This document shows, piece after piece, positions 51,428 to 59,555 of a DNA stretch of 64,000 nucleotides; position 1 is the first letter of the stretch, and every line of letters begins with the position of its first letter. Location of the stretch: NCBI RefSeq assembly GCF_024213195.1, contig NZ_JANAVF010000007.1, positions 230,044-294,043 on the forward strand. Direction: 5' to 3'. This DNA is from Streptomyces sp. TBY4 (GTDB taxonomy: Bacteria > Actinomycetota > Actinomycetes > Streptomycetales > Streptomycetaceae). Under the pieces are notes generated by a model. The model was not told the DNA's origin and did not search any database. It saw only the letters and a program-made list of their open reading frames with translations. The translations under genes were made by a program, and so were the position numbers.

Positions 51428-51760
51428 GTGCCTGCCACCCACCGGCCCCCCGGCCGTAACAACGAGCCCTCCGGTGCCGGCACGGCCGCAGCCGGGCTCG
51501 GCATCGCCCTGCTGATGATCGCCTGCTGCGCCCTGCCCGTGCTGATCGCCGGTGGCGTTCTCGCCGGAATCGGCGGCGCCCTGGGAAACCCCTGGCTGAT
51601 CGCCGCTGTCGTCGTACTGGTGGCCGCCGGGATCACCGCGATCGTGCGCCGCCGCCGCTCCGGCCGCGACGCCTGCTGCCCGCCCACCGAGGCGGACAAC
51701 CACCGCACCGACCGGGACCACCAGCGCGACGTGGCAGACGAGGAGGGCCCTCGCTTCTGA
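51428..51760 (+). CDS. Mercury transport membrane protein (MerT-like)
   Basis: 110 residues with two hydrophobic helices: AGLGIALLMIACCALPVLIA carrying a CC pair near the outer face as in MerT, and ALGNPWLIAAVVVLVAAGIT. A second CC (GRDACCPPTEAD) follows in the cytoplasmic tail and could hand Hg(II) to MerA. The C terminus is His/Asp-rich (NHRTDRDHQRD). GTG 51428 is 23 bp after the regulator gene. It is shorter than proteobacterial MerT (about 116 residues with three helices), so it is a variant type. Confidence 0.8.
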   Translation: MPATHRPPGRNNEPSGAGTAAAGLGIALLMIACCALPVLIAGGVLAGIGGALGNPWLIAAVVVLVAAGITAIVRRRRSGRDACCPPTEADNHRTDRDHQRDVADEEGPRF

Positions 51761-51965
51761 TGACGACATCCCCGCCCCGCCGCCCCGCTGCCCTTGCCCC
51801 GCCGGGGCGCGTCGCCGAAGACACGGCCTGAACCCGGACGCACGAGAGCCGTACCGGTGGCACGGGGGAACGCCACCGGGACGGCACCACTCAGCGTAGA
51901 GACACCAGGGGGACACGGTGGGAAAATCGAGGTGCCGCGGGGGACGGTTTCTCCTGGAGGTCGCC

Positions 51966-52385
51966 ATGGACGTACTGGTGTTGATCGGACGCGTTCTCTT
52001 TGCGCTGATCTTCCTCGGCTCAGCAGTCGCACACCTCACCAAGACCCAGGCCATGGGGGCCTACGCCGCCTCCAGAGGCGTACCGGCCGCCGTCCCGGCA
52101 ACGATCACCAGCGGCCTGGTGATCCTCGCCGGAGGACTGAGCATCGCCCTCGGCATCTGGGCGGACCTCGGCGCTCTTCTCCTCGCCGCCTTCGCCTTCA
52201 CTGCCGCCGTCCTGATGCACGGGTTCTGGCGGGAGGAAGACCCACAGGCGCGGCAGACGGAGCAGACCCACTTCCTGAAGGACACCGCCCTGGGCGGTGC
52301 CGCACTGATGCTGATCGCGTTCTTCTCGTACGTCGGCGACGACCTCGGCCTGACGATCACGGGCCCGCTCTTCGACATCAGCTGA
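51966..52385 (+). CDS. DoxX-family membrane protein
   Basis: 139 residues, four helices: VLVLIGRVLFALIFLGSAVA, ITSGLVILAGGLSIALGIWA, LLLAAFAFTAAVLMHGFWRE and AALMLIAFFSYVGDD. The conserved RxLFxxIFLxSAxxHL pattern at the start is typical of DoxX. It often accompanies redox or thiol genes in actinobacteria; here it follows the MerT-like gene by about 205 bp and could be part of the mercury operon. ATG 51966 follows CTGGAGG. Confidence 0.8.
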   Translation: MDVLVLIGRVLFALIFLGSAVAHLTKTQAMGAYAASRGVPAAVPATITSGLVILAGGLSIALGIWADLGALLLAAFAFTAAVLMHGFWREEDPQARQTEQTHFLKDTALGGAALMLIAFFSYVGDDLGLTITGPLFDIS

Positions 52386-52600
52386 ACCACAGCGGACGGT
52401 GCCGGAGCTGGTCGTGCCGGCTCCGGGGGCGCGAGGGAGGCGTGTTGGGCAGGTCGGCCTCGCCCGACGCCCGTGGGTGGGCGGTGGTCGGCGAGATGTG
52501 GAACCGCTCGGTGGCCCGCAGCAGCTGGCCGTTGTCACGGCGCAGCGGGCGGGCCGCAGCCTTCAGGGCCTGGGGCGGGGGCATTACCGTGGGGGCACGA
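52378..52600 (-). pseudogene. Possible transposase scrap (IS481-like helix-turn-helix)
   Basis: A minus frame reads RRDNGQLLRATERFHISPTT and AHPRASGEADLPNTPPSRPR before a stop at 52378. The LLxAxERFxISxTTA part resembles the DNA-binding helix of IS481-type transposases. Short and imperfect; it may be chance. Confidence 0.25.
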
Positions 52601-52747
52601 GTGCCTTCCGGTCCGGCGTGGAGATTGGCATCAGCACCGGGCATGGAGGGCAGGCGGATCTCCTCCTGTCGAGTGGTCTGCGTCGCTGTACGGCGGTCCT
52701 GCTCCGTCTGTGGCCACGATGTCCTCCTCCCTGCCAGGAGCCATTCC

Positions 52748-52924
52748 ATGACTCGCCGTTCCCGCAGCGGGCCGCTTACCCCGCTCTTCGCCTTCGGCGC
52801 CGTCCTGACGGCGGCCGGGGCGGCGATGTATGCGTTGCCGGGCCCCGGCCTGCCGCTGTTCGCCTCGGGGGCTCTCGTTCTCGCTGCGGTCGCCGCCGTG
52901 TGGCTTGCCGCCCGGCAGCCCTGA
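52748..52924 (+). CDS. Small membrane protein
   Basis: 58 residues with two hydrophobic segments (PLFAFGAVLTAAGAAMYALP and LPLFASGALVLAAVAAVWLA) and a basic N terminus (TRRSRSGP). ATG 52748 follows CCAGGAGCC. Coding is supported by length, codon bias and the ribosome site. Function unknown. Confidence 0.55.
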   Translation: MTRRSRSGPLTPLFAFGAVLTAAGAAMYALPGPGLPLFASGALVLAAVAAVWLAARQP

Positions 52925-53169
52925 GCCGAGTGCGCCGACGGGTCCCACCACCGGCCCGGATGCCGCCCCCTGCTTCCGCAGCTCGGCATCCGGGCCGTGC
53001 CGGCTCCCCCGTGACCTGATCCTGCCCGTGCCGTGCCCGGCCGCGCATTGCCGGTGACCGGCAGTCTTGACGCCGCCCTGATGCCGATGGCGGCGCGCGC
53101 CTCGGCACGTGTCACCCTGGTCCCCGCGTCAAGGACGTGTCATGGAGTCGTCAGGATCGGGGGAGGGCC

Positions 53170-54234
53170 ATGACCGATGGAGCTGTACCGGCGGAGTATG
53201 TGACGGGGTATGCCGAAATCCTGCTGGACGCCTGTGTCACGGGCCGTCGACTCACCCGTGCCGAGCTGGAGTCCCGCAGGGTGCAGGGCACGCGGGCGGC
53301 GGAGGCGGGCCTGGCGCTGCGCGGGCTCATCCGGGACCATCTGGGCGCGGCGCGGGAGATGCAGCCGCGGTTGCCGTCCGGGTCCATGGGCCCGCTGCTG
53401 GCCGCTGTCGAGCAGGCGGTGGACGCCTTCGCTGAGGGGTACGAGCGGGCGCAGCACCAGGCGGTGCGGCAGGAGGAGGCCGCGCGCCGGGAGTTCATCG
53501 ACGACCTGCTGTACGGCGGCAGTGATCTGGGGCGGCTGGCGGAGCGGGCCGAGCGGTTCGGGCTGCGGCTGTCGCAGGCCCATGCGGTCGCGGTCGCCGA
53601 GGGCCCGGAGCCGTACGGTGACGGCTACCCGGTGGCCCGGGGGATCGAGGAGACCGTCCTGGCCCGGTTCGGCAACCGGCAACTCCTGCTGACCACGAAG
53701 GACGGGCGGCTGATCTGCGTCGCGCCGGGCGAGCAGCCGGATGTCCTGGCGTATTTCGCGAAGCGGGCGTACGCGGCCACCGGCGGGGGCCGGGTCGCCA
53801 TAGGCCGCTCGCACCCGGGGGCCGGCGGGGTCGTCCACTCGTATGAGGAGGCCCTCAACGCCCTCGAACTGGCGGAGAGGATGGGTCTGGAGGGGCCGGT
53901 GCTGCACGCCGCCGACCTGCTGGTCTACCCGGTCCTGACCCGGGACCGGCAGGCCATGGCCGACCTGGTGGAAAGTGTGCTGGGCCCTCTCCGGAACGGC
54001 CGCGGGGGCGCCCAGCCCTTCATCGACACGCTCACCGCCTACTTCGACAGCGGCTGCGTGGCGACCGAGGCGGCCCGCCGCCTGTCGCTGAGTGTGCGGG
54101 CCCTGACCTACCGGCTGGAGCGGATCCACAAGCTGACCGGCGCCGACCCGGCTGATCCTGTGAATCGCTACACGCTCCAGACGGCGGTGATCGGCGCTCG
54201 TTTGCTGGGCTGGCCGGGCGAAGCCGGGGCCTGA
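53170..54234 (+). CDS. PucR/CdaR-type helix-turn-helix regulator
   Basis: 354 residues. A helical N terminus, a middle GGDEF-like domain (SQAHAVAVAEGPEPYGDGYP, GGGRVAIGRSHPGAGGVVHS) and a C-terminal PucR helix-turn-helix (DTLTAYFDSGCVATEAARRL, SLSVRALTYRLERIHKLTGA, DPVNRYTLQTAVIGARLLG). Such proteins respond to small metabolites or general signals. ATG 53170 follows GGGAGGG. No obvious target, but the ion-transport genes to the right face it convergently. Confidence 0.85.
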   Translation: MTDGAVPAEYVTGYAEILLDACVTGRRLTRAELESRRVQGTRAAEAGLALRGLIRDHLGAAREMQPRLPSGSMGPLLAAVEQAVDAFAEGYERAQHQAVRQEEAARREFIDDLLYGGSDLGRLAERAERFGLRLSQAHAVAVAEGPEPYGDGYPVARGIEETVLARFGNRQLLLTTKDGRLICVAPGEQPDVLAYFAKRAYAATGGGRVAIGRSHPGAGGVVHSYEEALNALELAERMGLEGPVLHAADLLVYPVLTRDRQAMADLVESVLGPLRNGRGGAQPFIDTLTAYFDSGCVATEAARRLSLSVRALTYRLERIHKLTGADPADPVNRYTLQTAVIGARLLGWPGEAGA

Positions 54235-54243
54235 GTACGGCCC

Positions 54244-54465
54244 TCAGTGCCGCCGCGGGAGCCGGGAGCGGGCACGCCACCGTCGGCGCAGCCACGCTCC
54301 GATCTCTCCCAGAGCGACCAGCAGAGCCGCGCTCGCGGCGCAGGTCACGGCGGACGCGGGCTGGTGTCGGACCTGTCCGCCGCACCACAGGAGCAGGGTG
54401 AGGGCGGCCCACCACAAGACGATCGATATGGCTTCGGTGGGCCGGTCATGACGGGCCACGGGCAT
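54244..54465 (-). CDS. Small membrane protein
   Basis: 73 residues, two hydrophobic segments (EAISIVLWWAALTLLLWCGG and ASAVTCAASAALLVALGEIG) and an Arg-rich tail (RRRWRARSRLPRRH). ATG 54465 follows AAAGGGAGC. It lies 25 bp after the transporter gene at 54491 on the same strand, so it may be co-transcribed. Confidence 0.6.
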   Translation of the reverse strand: MPVARHDRPTEAISIVLWWAALTLLLWCGGQVRHQPASAVTCAASAALLVALGEIGAWLRRRWRARSRLPRRH

Positions 54466-54490
54466 GCTCCCTTTCCGGCACGGCCGGCTC

Positions 54491-55789
54491 TCATGCGAGG
54501 GCGAAGTAGCGCAGCCACAGGTAGAGGGCGGCGACGGCGATCGTGACGGCGGTGACGACGAGCCCGTACTTGGTGAACTGCCAGAAGGTGATCGGGGTCC
54601 GGTTGCGTTCGGCGATGCCGAGGACGACGACGTTGGCGGAGGCGCCGATGGCGGTGGCGTTGCCGCCGAGGTCGGCGCCGAGGGCCAGGGCCCACCACAT
54701 GACGTGGTCGGGATCACCGCCCATGTCGGTGACCAGCTCGCTGGTGACGGGCGCCATGGTGGCGACGTAGGGGATGTTGTCGACTATCCCGGAGAGCACG
54801 GCGGAACCGCCCAGCAGGAGCATGGAGCCGCCGAGTTCGGCGCCCCCGATCGCGTCCGCGAGGGAGCCGGCGAGTTCGCCGATGACACCGGTCTCAATGA
54901 GGGCACCGACCATGACGAACAGGCCCGCGAAGAACGCGAGCGTGGGCCACTCCACTTCGCCGAGCACCTCGCCCGTCTCGACCTTGGAGACCGCGACGAG
55001 CAGGCCGGCGCCGAGGAGGGCGACGACGCTGGGTTCGTAGTGCAGGACGGGGTGGAGGACGAATCCGGCGACGACCAGGGCGAGGACACCCAAACCCTGG
55101 ACGAGCAGCCGGGGGTCGCGGATCGCCTCGCGTTCACGCAGTTCCATCAGCTCGGCGGCGCGCTTCTCGTCGTAGACGAAGTGCTTGGCGAACATCACCC
55201 GGCACAGAGCGACCAGGACGACTATCAGGACGGCGCACAGCGGGGCGAGGTGGACGAGGAAGTCGTTGAAGGTGAGGCCGGCGCGGCTGGCGATGATGAT
55301 GTTGGGCGGGTCGCCGACGAGGGTGGCGGTGCCGCCCACGTTGGAGGCGAAGACCTCGGCGATCAGGAACGGAGCTGCGGGGAGCCGTAGCCGGTCGCAC
55401 ACCAGCAGGGTGACGGGGGCGACCAGCAGTACGGTGGTGACGTTGTCCAGGAGCGCCGAGGCGACCGCGGTGATGACGATCAGCATGGTCATCACCCGGA
55501 AGGGCCGGGCTCTGGCCTTCTTCACGGACCAGATCGCCAGGTACTCGAAGAGGCCGGTGCGCTTCAGCACGCCGACGATCATCATCATGCCGAGCAGCAG
55601 GAAGATGACGTTCCAGTCGATACCGGTCTTATCGGAGTGGAAGGCCGCGATGTCATCGGTGGCGCCGATGGCCAGCATCAGCGCGGCGCCGCCGAGGGCC
55701 GCGGCGACCCGGTGCACCCATTCGCTGATGATCAGGATGTAGGCGCCGGCGAAGACGGCGATCGCGGCCCAGCTGTGCCAGTCGCTCAC
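54491..55789 (-). CDS. Ion transporter of the ArsB/NhaD superfamily
   Basis: 432 residues and about eleven helices. Family marks: ASALLDNVTTVLLVAPVTLL, then GTATLVGDPPNIIIASRAGL, mirrored in the second half by AVLSGIVDNIPYVATMAPVT and GADLGGNATAIGASANVVVL. These repeats form the ion site of ArsB/NhaD/SLC13-type carriers. It may move sodium, arsenite or an organic anion. GTG 55789 overlaps the CBS protein stop in GTGA, so the two are coupled. Confidence 0.87.
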   Translation of the reverse strand: MSDWHSWAAIAVFAGAYILIISEWVHRVAAALGGAALMLAIGATDDIAAFHSDKTGIDWNVIFLLLGMMMIVGVLKRTGLFEYLAIWSVKKARARPFRVMTMLIVITAVASALLDNVTTVLLVAPVTLLVCDRLRLPAAPFLIAEVFASNVGGTATLVGDPPNIIIASRAGLTFNDFLVHLAPLCAVLIVVLVALCRVMFAKHFVYDEKRAAELMELREREAIRDPRLLVQGLGVLALVVAGFVLHPVLHYEPSVVALLGAGLLVAVSKVETGEVLGEVEWPTLAFFAGLFVMVGALIETGVIGELAGSLADAIGGAELGGSMLLLGGSAVLSGIVDNIPYVATMAPVTSELVTDMGGDPDHVMWWALALGADLGGNATAIGASANVVVLGIAERNRTPITFWQFTKYGLVVTAVTIAVAALYLWLRYFALA

Positions 55790-56253
55790 GCGTGCCCGCC
55801 CGCCTGGAGCAGGTGGCGCATCAGGGACGCCGCCGAGACCACCCCGATGAGCCGACCCGTGTCACCGTCGCGTTCGACGACCGCGACCAGGGGGACGTGG
55901 GTGCGGGCCATGGCGGCCGCGATCTCCATCGTCCCCGCGTCCGGGCCGATGTAATGCGGCTTGAACTCGCGCCGGGGCAGCCACTCGGCGACCGTCTTGC
56001 CCGCCAGGCCTTCGGCCATCGCTTCGGCGTGCCGCTCGTCGATGACTGGGGCCAGCAGCGGGTCCTCCATCACGTACTCGGGTACGAGCTGGCGTACAAG
56101 CTGGGAGCCCGGAACGATTGCGTACGGGGTTCCCTCGCTGTCCAGAACCAGGAGTGCGGGCAGGTTCTGTTCGGCGAGCAGGCGGACCGCGTCCACAGCT
56201 GGGTCGTCGGTGGTCACATGGGGGTAGGGCTCGGCGAGTTCACGGGCGGGCAT
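55786..56253 (-). CDS. CBS-domain protein coupled to the ion transporter
   Basis: 155 residues with two CBS motifs: VDAVRLLAEQNLPALLVLDS with GTPYAIVPGSQLV, and MEIAAAMARTHVPLVAVVER with GRLIGVVSAASLMRHLL. CBS pairs bind adenine nucleotides and often gate a transporter. ATG 56253 follows CCAGGAGACG. It overlaps the antiporter gene upstream by about 14 bp and the transporter gene downstream by 4 bp, so it is the middle of a three-gene cation operon and a likely regulator of its flux. Confidence 0.85.
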   Translation of the reverse strand: MPARELAEPYPHVTTDDPAVDAVRLLAEQNLPALLVLDSEGTPYAIVPGSQLVRQLVPEYVMEDPLLAPVIDERHAEAMAEGLAGKTVAEWLPRREFKPHYIGPDAGTMEIAAAMARTHVPLVAVVERDGDTGRLIGVVSAASLMRHLLQAGGHA

Positions 56254-57505
56254 GGTGCGTCTCCTGGTCGGGTGCACTTCTCGGGGCGGGAACGGCGGAC
56301 GGCTTCGCGGTGTGGTCCTCGCTCGTGATGCCGGCAAGGTCGTCGACGCGGAAGAGGCGGGCGATCGGTACGTCGGTGCTGGAGTGGGCGGTGATCGAGA
56401 AGGCGATGCAGACGGCGATCAGGGTGTACGCCTCCTCGCCTTGCGGGATGCCGGCCTGCAGGACCAGCAGCCCGTAGACGACCGAGGCGAAACCCTTGGG
56501 TCCGAACCAGGCGGCCACCAGCTTCTCCCGCCGCTCGATTCGTGCCCCCAGCAGTGAGACCAGCAGGGAGGCGGGGCGGATCAGCATGATCGCCAGCACC
56601 ACCGCCACGTATCCGCCCACCGACAGGTCTCCGAACAGCTGCGGCGTCAGCAGGGCACCGAACACCAACAGGGCGGCGAACTTGGCCAGTTCTGCCAACG
56701 CCTCGCCGAGCGGCTCGAAGACCGTCTTCCCTTCGGGCGATACGGAGGCCAGGACGGCGCCGGCGGAGAACGCGGCCAGGTAGGGGTTGGCGTGGGTGAG
56801 GTGGCACAGCCCGTAGAGGATGATCCCGGTGGCCAGCGGCAGCAGCGGCTGCAGCTTCGGCTCCGCCCCCAGCAGCCGCAGCCGCACCAGCCCCGCGACC
56901 GCCAGAGGCAGCACGATGCCGAAGACCAGCCCCAGGCCGAGCTCCAGGGCGATCGAGCCCACGGAGGCGTGTGCCTGGCCGGAGGTGGGCCCTGCGGCGG
57001 CGATGAGGATCAACACGACGGGCAGCGCGAGGCCGTCGTTGATGCCGCTCTCGACGTTCAGCAGCTGCCGCAGCTTCGCCGGGACCTCCCGGCGGCCCAC
57101 GATCGCGGAGGCGAACACCGGGTCCGTGGGCGCGAGTACCGCCCCGACCAGGAACGAGGTCGTCCAGTCCAGGCCGACGAGGTAGTGGGTGATCAGGGCC
57201 ATGCCGGCCATAGCGAGCGGCATGCCGAGCCCGAGCGCGCGGGCCGGGTTCTTCCAGTTCCGCCGCAGCTTCGGGAAGGAGACGTGCATGCCGTCGGTGA
57301 ACAGCACGGCGAAGAGGGCCAGATCGGCGGTGACCGAGACGATTTCGCTGTCAGGGGTGATGTGGATCAGCCCCAGGAACCCGTCGCTGACGAGGGCCCC
57401 GCTCAGCAGGAAGAGGAGGGAGGTCGAAAGGACCGTACGGGCGGCGAGCCCCGACAGCAGCACGGCAATCAGCAGCGCCACACCGAAAACAGCGACGAGC
57501 ACCAT
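56240..57505 (-). CDS. Na+/H+ antiporter (NhaP type)
   Basis: 421 residues, twelve or so helices. VLAPTDPVFASAIVGRREVP and LLNVESGINDGLALPVVLIL carry the conserved TDP and ND residues of the CPA1 ion site; GPKGFASVVYGLLVLQAGIP follows. The hydrophilic C-terminal tail is short (about 35 residues). Start at ATG 57505; an upstream frame would add an unlikely N terminus. First gene of the cation-transport operon; a less GC-rich region at 57575-57600 (TTATACATTCC) is a likely promoter. Confidence 0.88.
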   Translation of the reverse strand: MVLVAVFGVALLIAVLLSGLAARTVLSTSLLFLLSGALVSDGFLGLIHITPDSEIVSVTADLALFAVLFTDGMHVSFPKLRRNWKNPARALGLGMPLAMAGMALITHYLVGLDWTTSFLVGAVLAPTDPVFASAIVGRREVPAKLRQLLNVESGINDGLALPVVLILIAAAGPTSGQAHASVGSIALELGLGLVFGIVLPLAVAGLVRLRLLGAEPKLQPLLPLATGIILYGLCHLTHANPYLAAFSAGAVLASVSPEGKTVFEPLGEALAELAKFAALLVFGALLTPQLFGDLSVGGYVAVVLAIMLIRPASLLVSLLGARIERREKLVAAWFGPKGFASVVYGLLVLQAGIPQGEEAYTLIAVCIAFSITAHSSTDVPIARLFRVDDLAGITSEDHTAKPSAVPAPRSAPDQETHHARP

Positions 57506-57707
57506 GGCAGAGCCCCGATTCGCGAAGAGAGTTGTCCCCTGTTCGCCGACCAGGCTTCCCGGCACACCACCGGCTACTTTATACATTCCTTACGCATTTT
57601 TGACGGCTCTCTGACGGCAGTCCAAGAGGGTCGATGCTGCCGGACTCCGGCATGCACGTGTCACGCGAAGCCCCTCTATGGTGGGCGTTCGCACCAGAGA
57701 GGTACCG

Positions 57708-58022
57708 ATGAACGGAAATCCGGCGTTCCACGCCATCGCCCTCGCGACGGCGACCCTGCTCCTGCCCCCACTCCCCGTGGCGATGCTCGCCGGATGGACG
57801 CCGCCCAAGTTGCCGTCAAGGGCAGCGGTGGTTCCGTATGCCTGGGCCCTCCTGTGCCTCTATGTCCTTGCCCCGCTCAATGCCGTCCCGCGGATGCTGG
57901 ACGCGCCGACGCGTGTGGTGACGGCCTGCACCGCAGCGGGTCTCGTGTTCAGTGCGGCAGTCGTTGCCTGCCTCATCAGGGCGGTGTGGTTCTCCCGCCG
58001 CCCGACACGGACCGAGGTCTGA
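57708..58022 (+). CDS. Small membrane protein
   Basis: 104 residues with three hydrophobic segments (IALATATLLLPPLPVAMLAG, PYAWALLCLYVLAPLN, TACTAAGLVFSAAVVACLIR). ATG 57708 follows AGAGAGGTACC. Divergent from the antiporter; six bases separate it from the next small gene. No family recognised. Confidence 0.6.
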   Translation: MNGNPAFHAIALATATLLLPPLPVAMLAGWTPPKLPSRAAVVPYAWALLCLYVLAPLNAVPRMLDAPTRVVTACTAAGLVFSAAVVACLIRAVWFSRRPTRTEV

Positions 58023-58028
58023 CCTGCC

Positions 58029-58238
58029 ATGCCCGGCACCCGCACTATCTCCTGGTTGCGACACCACGTCACCGAGTTCCGCCTGGCCGTCGCTTTGGTA
58101 GGCATCGGTGCTCCCACCACCCTTGCTGGCGCTGTCCTTTACACCCATTCCCGCCCAGGGTCTCCTGAGGTGATCATCGGTTTGTCCTGCCTCATCACCG
58201 GCGTGGTCATGTTGCTGGCAAGGGTCGGGCGCCACTGA
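58029..58238 (+). CDS. Small membrane protein
   Basis: 69 residues with two helices (FRLAVALVGIGAPTTLAGAV and EVIIGLSCLITGVVMLLARV). It begins 6 bp after the previous small membrane gene, so the two are probably co-translated. Function unknown. Confidence 0.55.
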   Translation: MPGTRTISWLRHHVTEFRLAVALVGIGAPTTLAGAVLYTHSRPGSPEVIIGLSCLITGVVMLLARVGRH

Positions 58239-58688
58239 GCTCGACGGCTCGCACTCCTTGCGCACGCGTGAGTGCGGCTGCGCTGAGCGACCCCGTCCGG
58301 TGCTCCGGGGGATGTCGTCGGGGGGCAGGCCGGGGTCCCCGTTGCCGATGACGCATCACGTGAAGCATGACGGGTGCCGACTGCGCCTCACCGCCGCCGC
58401 TCGAGACTGGGCGTCCAGTCGGAAACCCACCAGACCGTTTACGTTTCGCCTCATCCGCAGGCGCGTCAGAGCAGGTCACAGGCCGTTCCCACGGGAGTGG
58501 CGACGCAAGGAGGGTCAGACCGCACAGTGCTCGTCTCTGAAGGCCGGCAAGCGCGGAGAGCGACCGCCGAAACAGCTCCGACCTGCGGAGATCCGAGGTC
58601 GAAGGGGTCGGTCACGGCGGGTGAGGTGCCGCCCGCCCCCGGAAAGAGCAACGGTCATAGGACCGTGTGCGTTTTGGCATGAACAAGA
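58239..58688. other. Non-coding stretch left of tRNA-Arg
   Basis: About 450 bp with only short overlapping open frames and no ribosome site. It lies just left of the tRNA gene and its terminator, at what looks like the border between accessory and conserved DNA. No integrase core repeat was recognised by eye. Confidence 0.4.
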
Positions 58689-58724
58689 AAGGCTCTGACC
58701 TGCGTTTCCGCTGGTCAGAGCCTT
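58689..58724 (-). terminator. Intrinsic terminator after tRNA-Arg
   Basis: Perfect 12-bp arms AAGGCTCTGACC and GGTCAGAGCCTT with a 12-base loop, ten bases past the 3' end of the tRNA. Reading on the minus strand it is followed by TCTTGTT. Confidence 0.85.
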
Positions 58725-58733
58725 GTTCCGGAG

Positions 58734-58805
58734 TGCCCCCGGCAGGATTCGAACCTGCGCACACGGCTCCGGAGGCCGTTGCTCTATCCCCTGAGCTACG
58801 GGGGC
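58734..58805 (-). tRNA. tRNA-Arg, anticodon CCG
   Basis: On the minus strand a 72-base cloverleaf: acceptor GCCCCCG pairing with CGGGGGC, D arm GCTCAGGGGATAGAGC, anticodon stem ACGGC/GCCGT with loop CTCCGGA (anticodon CCG, decoding CGG), T arm CAGGTTCGAATCCTG and discriminator A. CCA is not encoded. Confidence 0.95.
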
Positions 58806-58911
58806 GCTGTCGCTGGTGTTGCGGCGACGGGTTGAACACTACCAGCTTCCGGACGGTGATCAGGAACGGATTCCGGGGGAGGGGGGTGCGGGTCGCTCGG
58901 AGGGGGTGGAA

Positions 58912-59412
58912 GTGGCGAAAGCCCGGACGCGGGGGCGGGGCTCGACCTACTCTCGAGTTGTGTCAGGCGCCTCGGGTCGGGTGCTTGTTGTCGACGACAA
59001 CAAGGTCATCCGGCAGTTGATCAAGGTCAATCTCGAGCTGGAGGGCTTCGAGGTCGTGACCGCGAACGATGGTGCCGAGTGTCTGGACGTCGTTCACCAC
59101 GTGCTGCCCGATGTGATCACTCTTGATGTGGTCATGCCCCGCCTGGACGGGTTCGGTACCGCCGCGCAGTTGCGGGCCGATCCGAGGACGCGGCACCTGC
59201 CCTTGGCGATCGTGAGCGCCTGTACGCAGAACGAGGTCGAGGCCGGGATCGCCGCCGGGGTGGACGCCTTCCTCGCCAAGCCCTTCGAGCCGACGGAGCT
59301 GGTGCGGGTCGTCCGCCGGCTCATCGACCGCCGTGACCAACGTGACCGGCGCGAGCAGCGAGAGCAGCGCGAGCAGCGGAAGGGTGCTCCCGCGGGGAGG
59401 GAACGGGGATGA
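58912..59412 (+). CDS. Stand-alone response-regulator receiver protein
   Basis: 166 residues. Receiver domain with acidic pocket VLVVDDN, phosphoacceptor Asp in ITLDVVMPRLDGFG, Thr/Ser position in IVSACTQNE and Lys in FLAKPFEP. There is no output domain; the last 25 residues are a charged repeat (RREQREQREQR). Conserved at this position before the ArgS-like and lysA genes in Streptomyces as I recall. GTG 58912 is eight bases after GGAGG; a start at 58960 would trim a basic N terminus. It probably acts through protein contact. Confidence 0.85.
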   Translation: MAKARTRGRGSTYSRVVSGASGRVLVVDDNKVIRQLIKVNLELEGFEVVTANDGAECLDVVHHVLPDVITLDVVMPRLDGFGTAAQLRADPRTRHLPLAIVSACTQNEVEAGIAAGVDAFLAKPFEPTELVRVVRRLIDRRDQRDRREQREQREQRKGAPAGRERG

Positions 59413-59475
59413 TCCGTCCCTCAGTGGGGTGATCCACCCCCCAGCGGGGTGATCCGCCCAGGCGGGATGATCTTT
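59405..59475. repeat. Short direct repeats after the response regulator gene
   Basis: Four copies of a GGGGTGATCC-like unit begin near 59405, 59426, 59446 and 59464, about 20 bases apart. Adjacent copies can pair with intervening CCCC runs, so the stretch may serve as a terminator. Confidence 0.55.
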
Positions 59476-59555
59476 CCGTCCCTTCCGCCGGGGCCCGCTG
59501 TTCACATGGCGAAACCCTTGGCGTGACGTGGGGGCTTCTCCCCTAGGCTGGTCAC

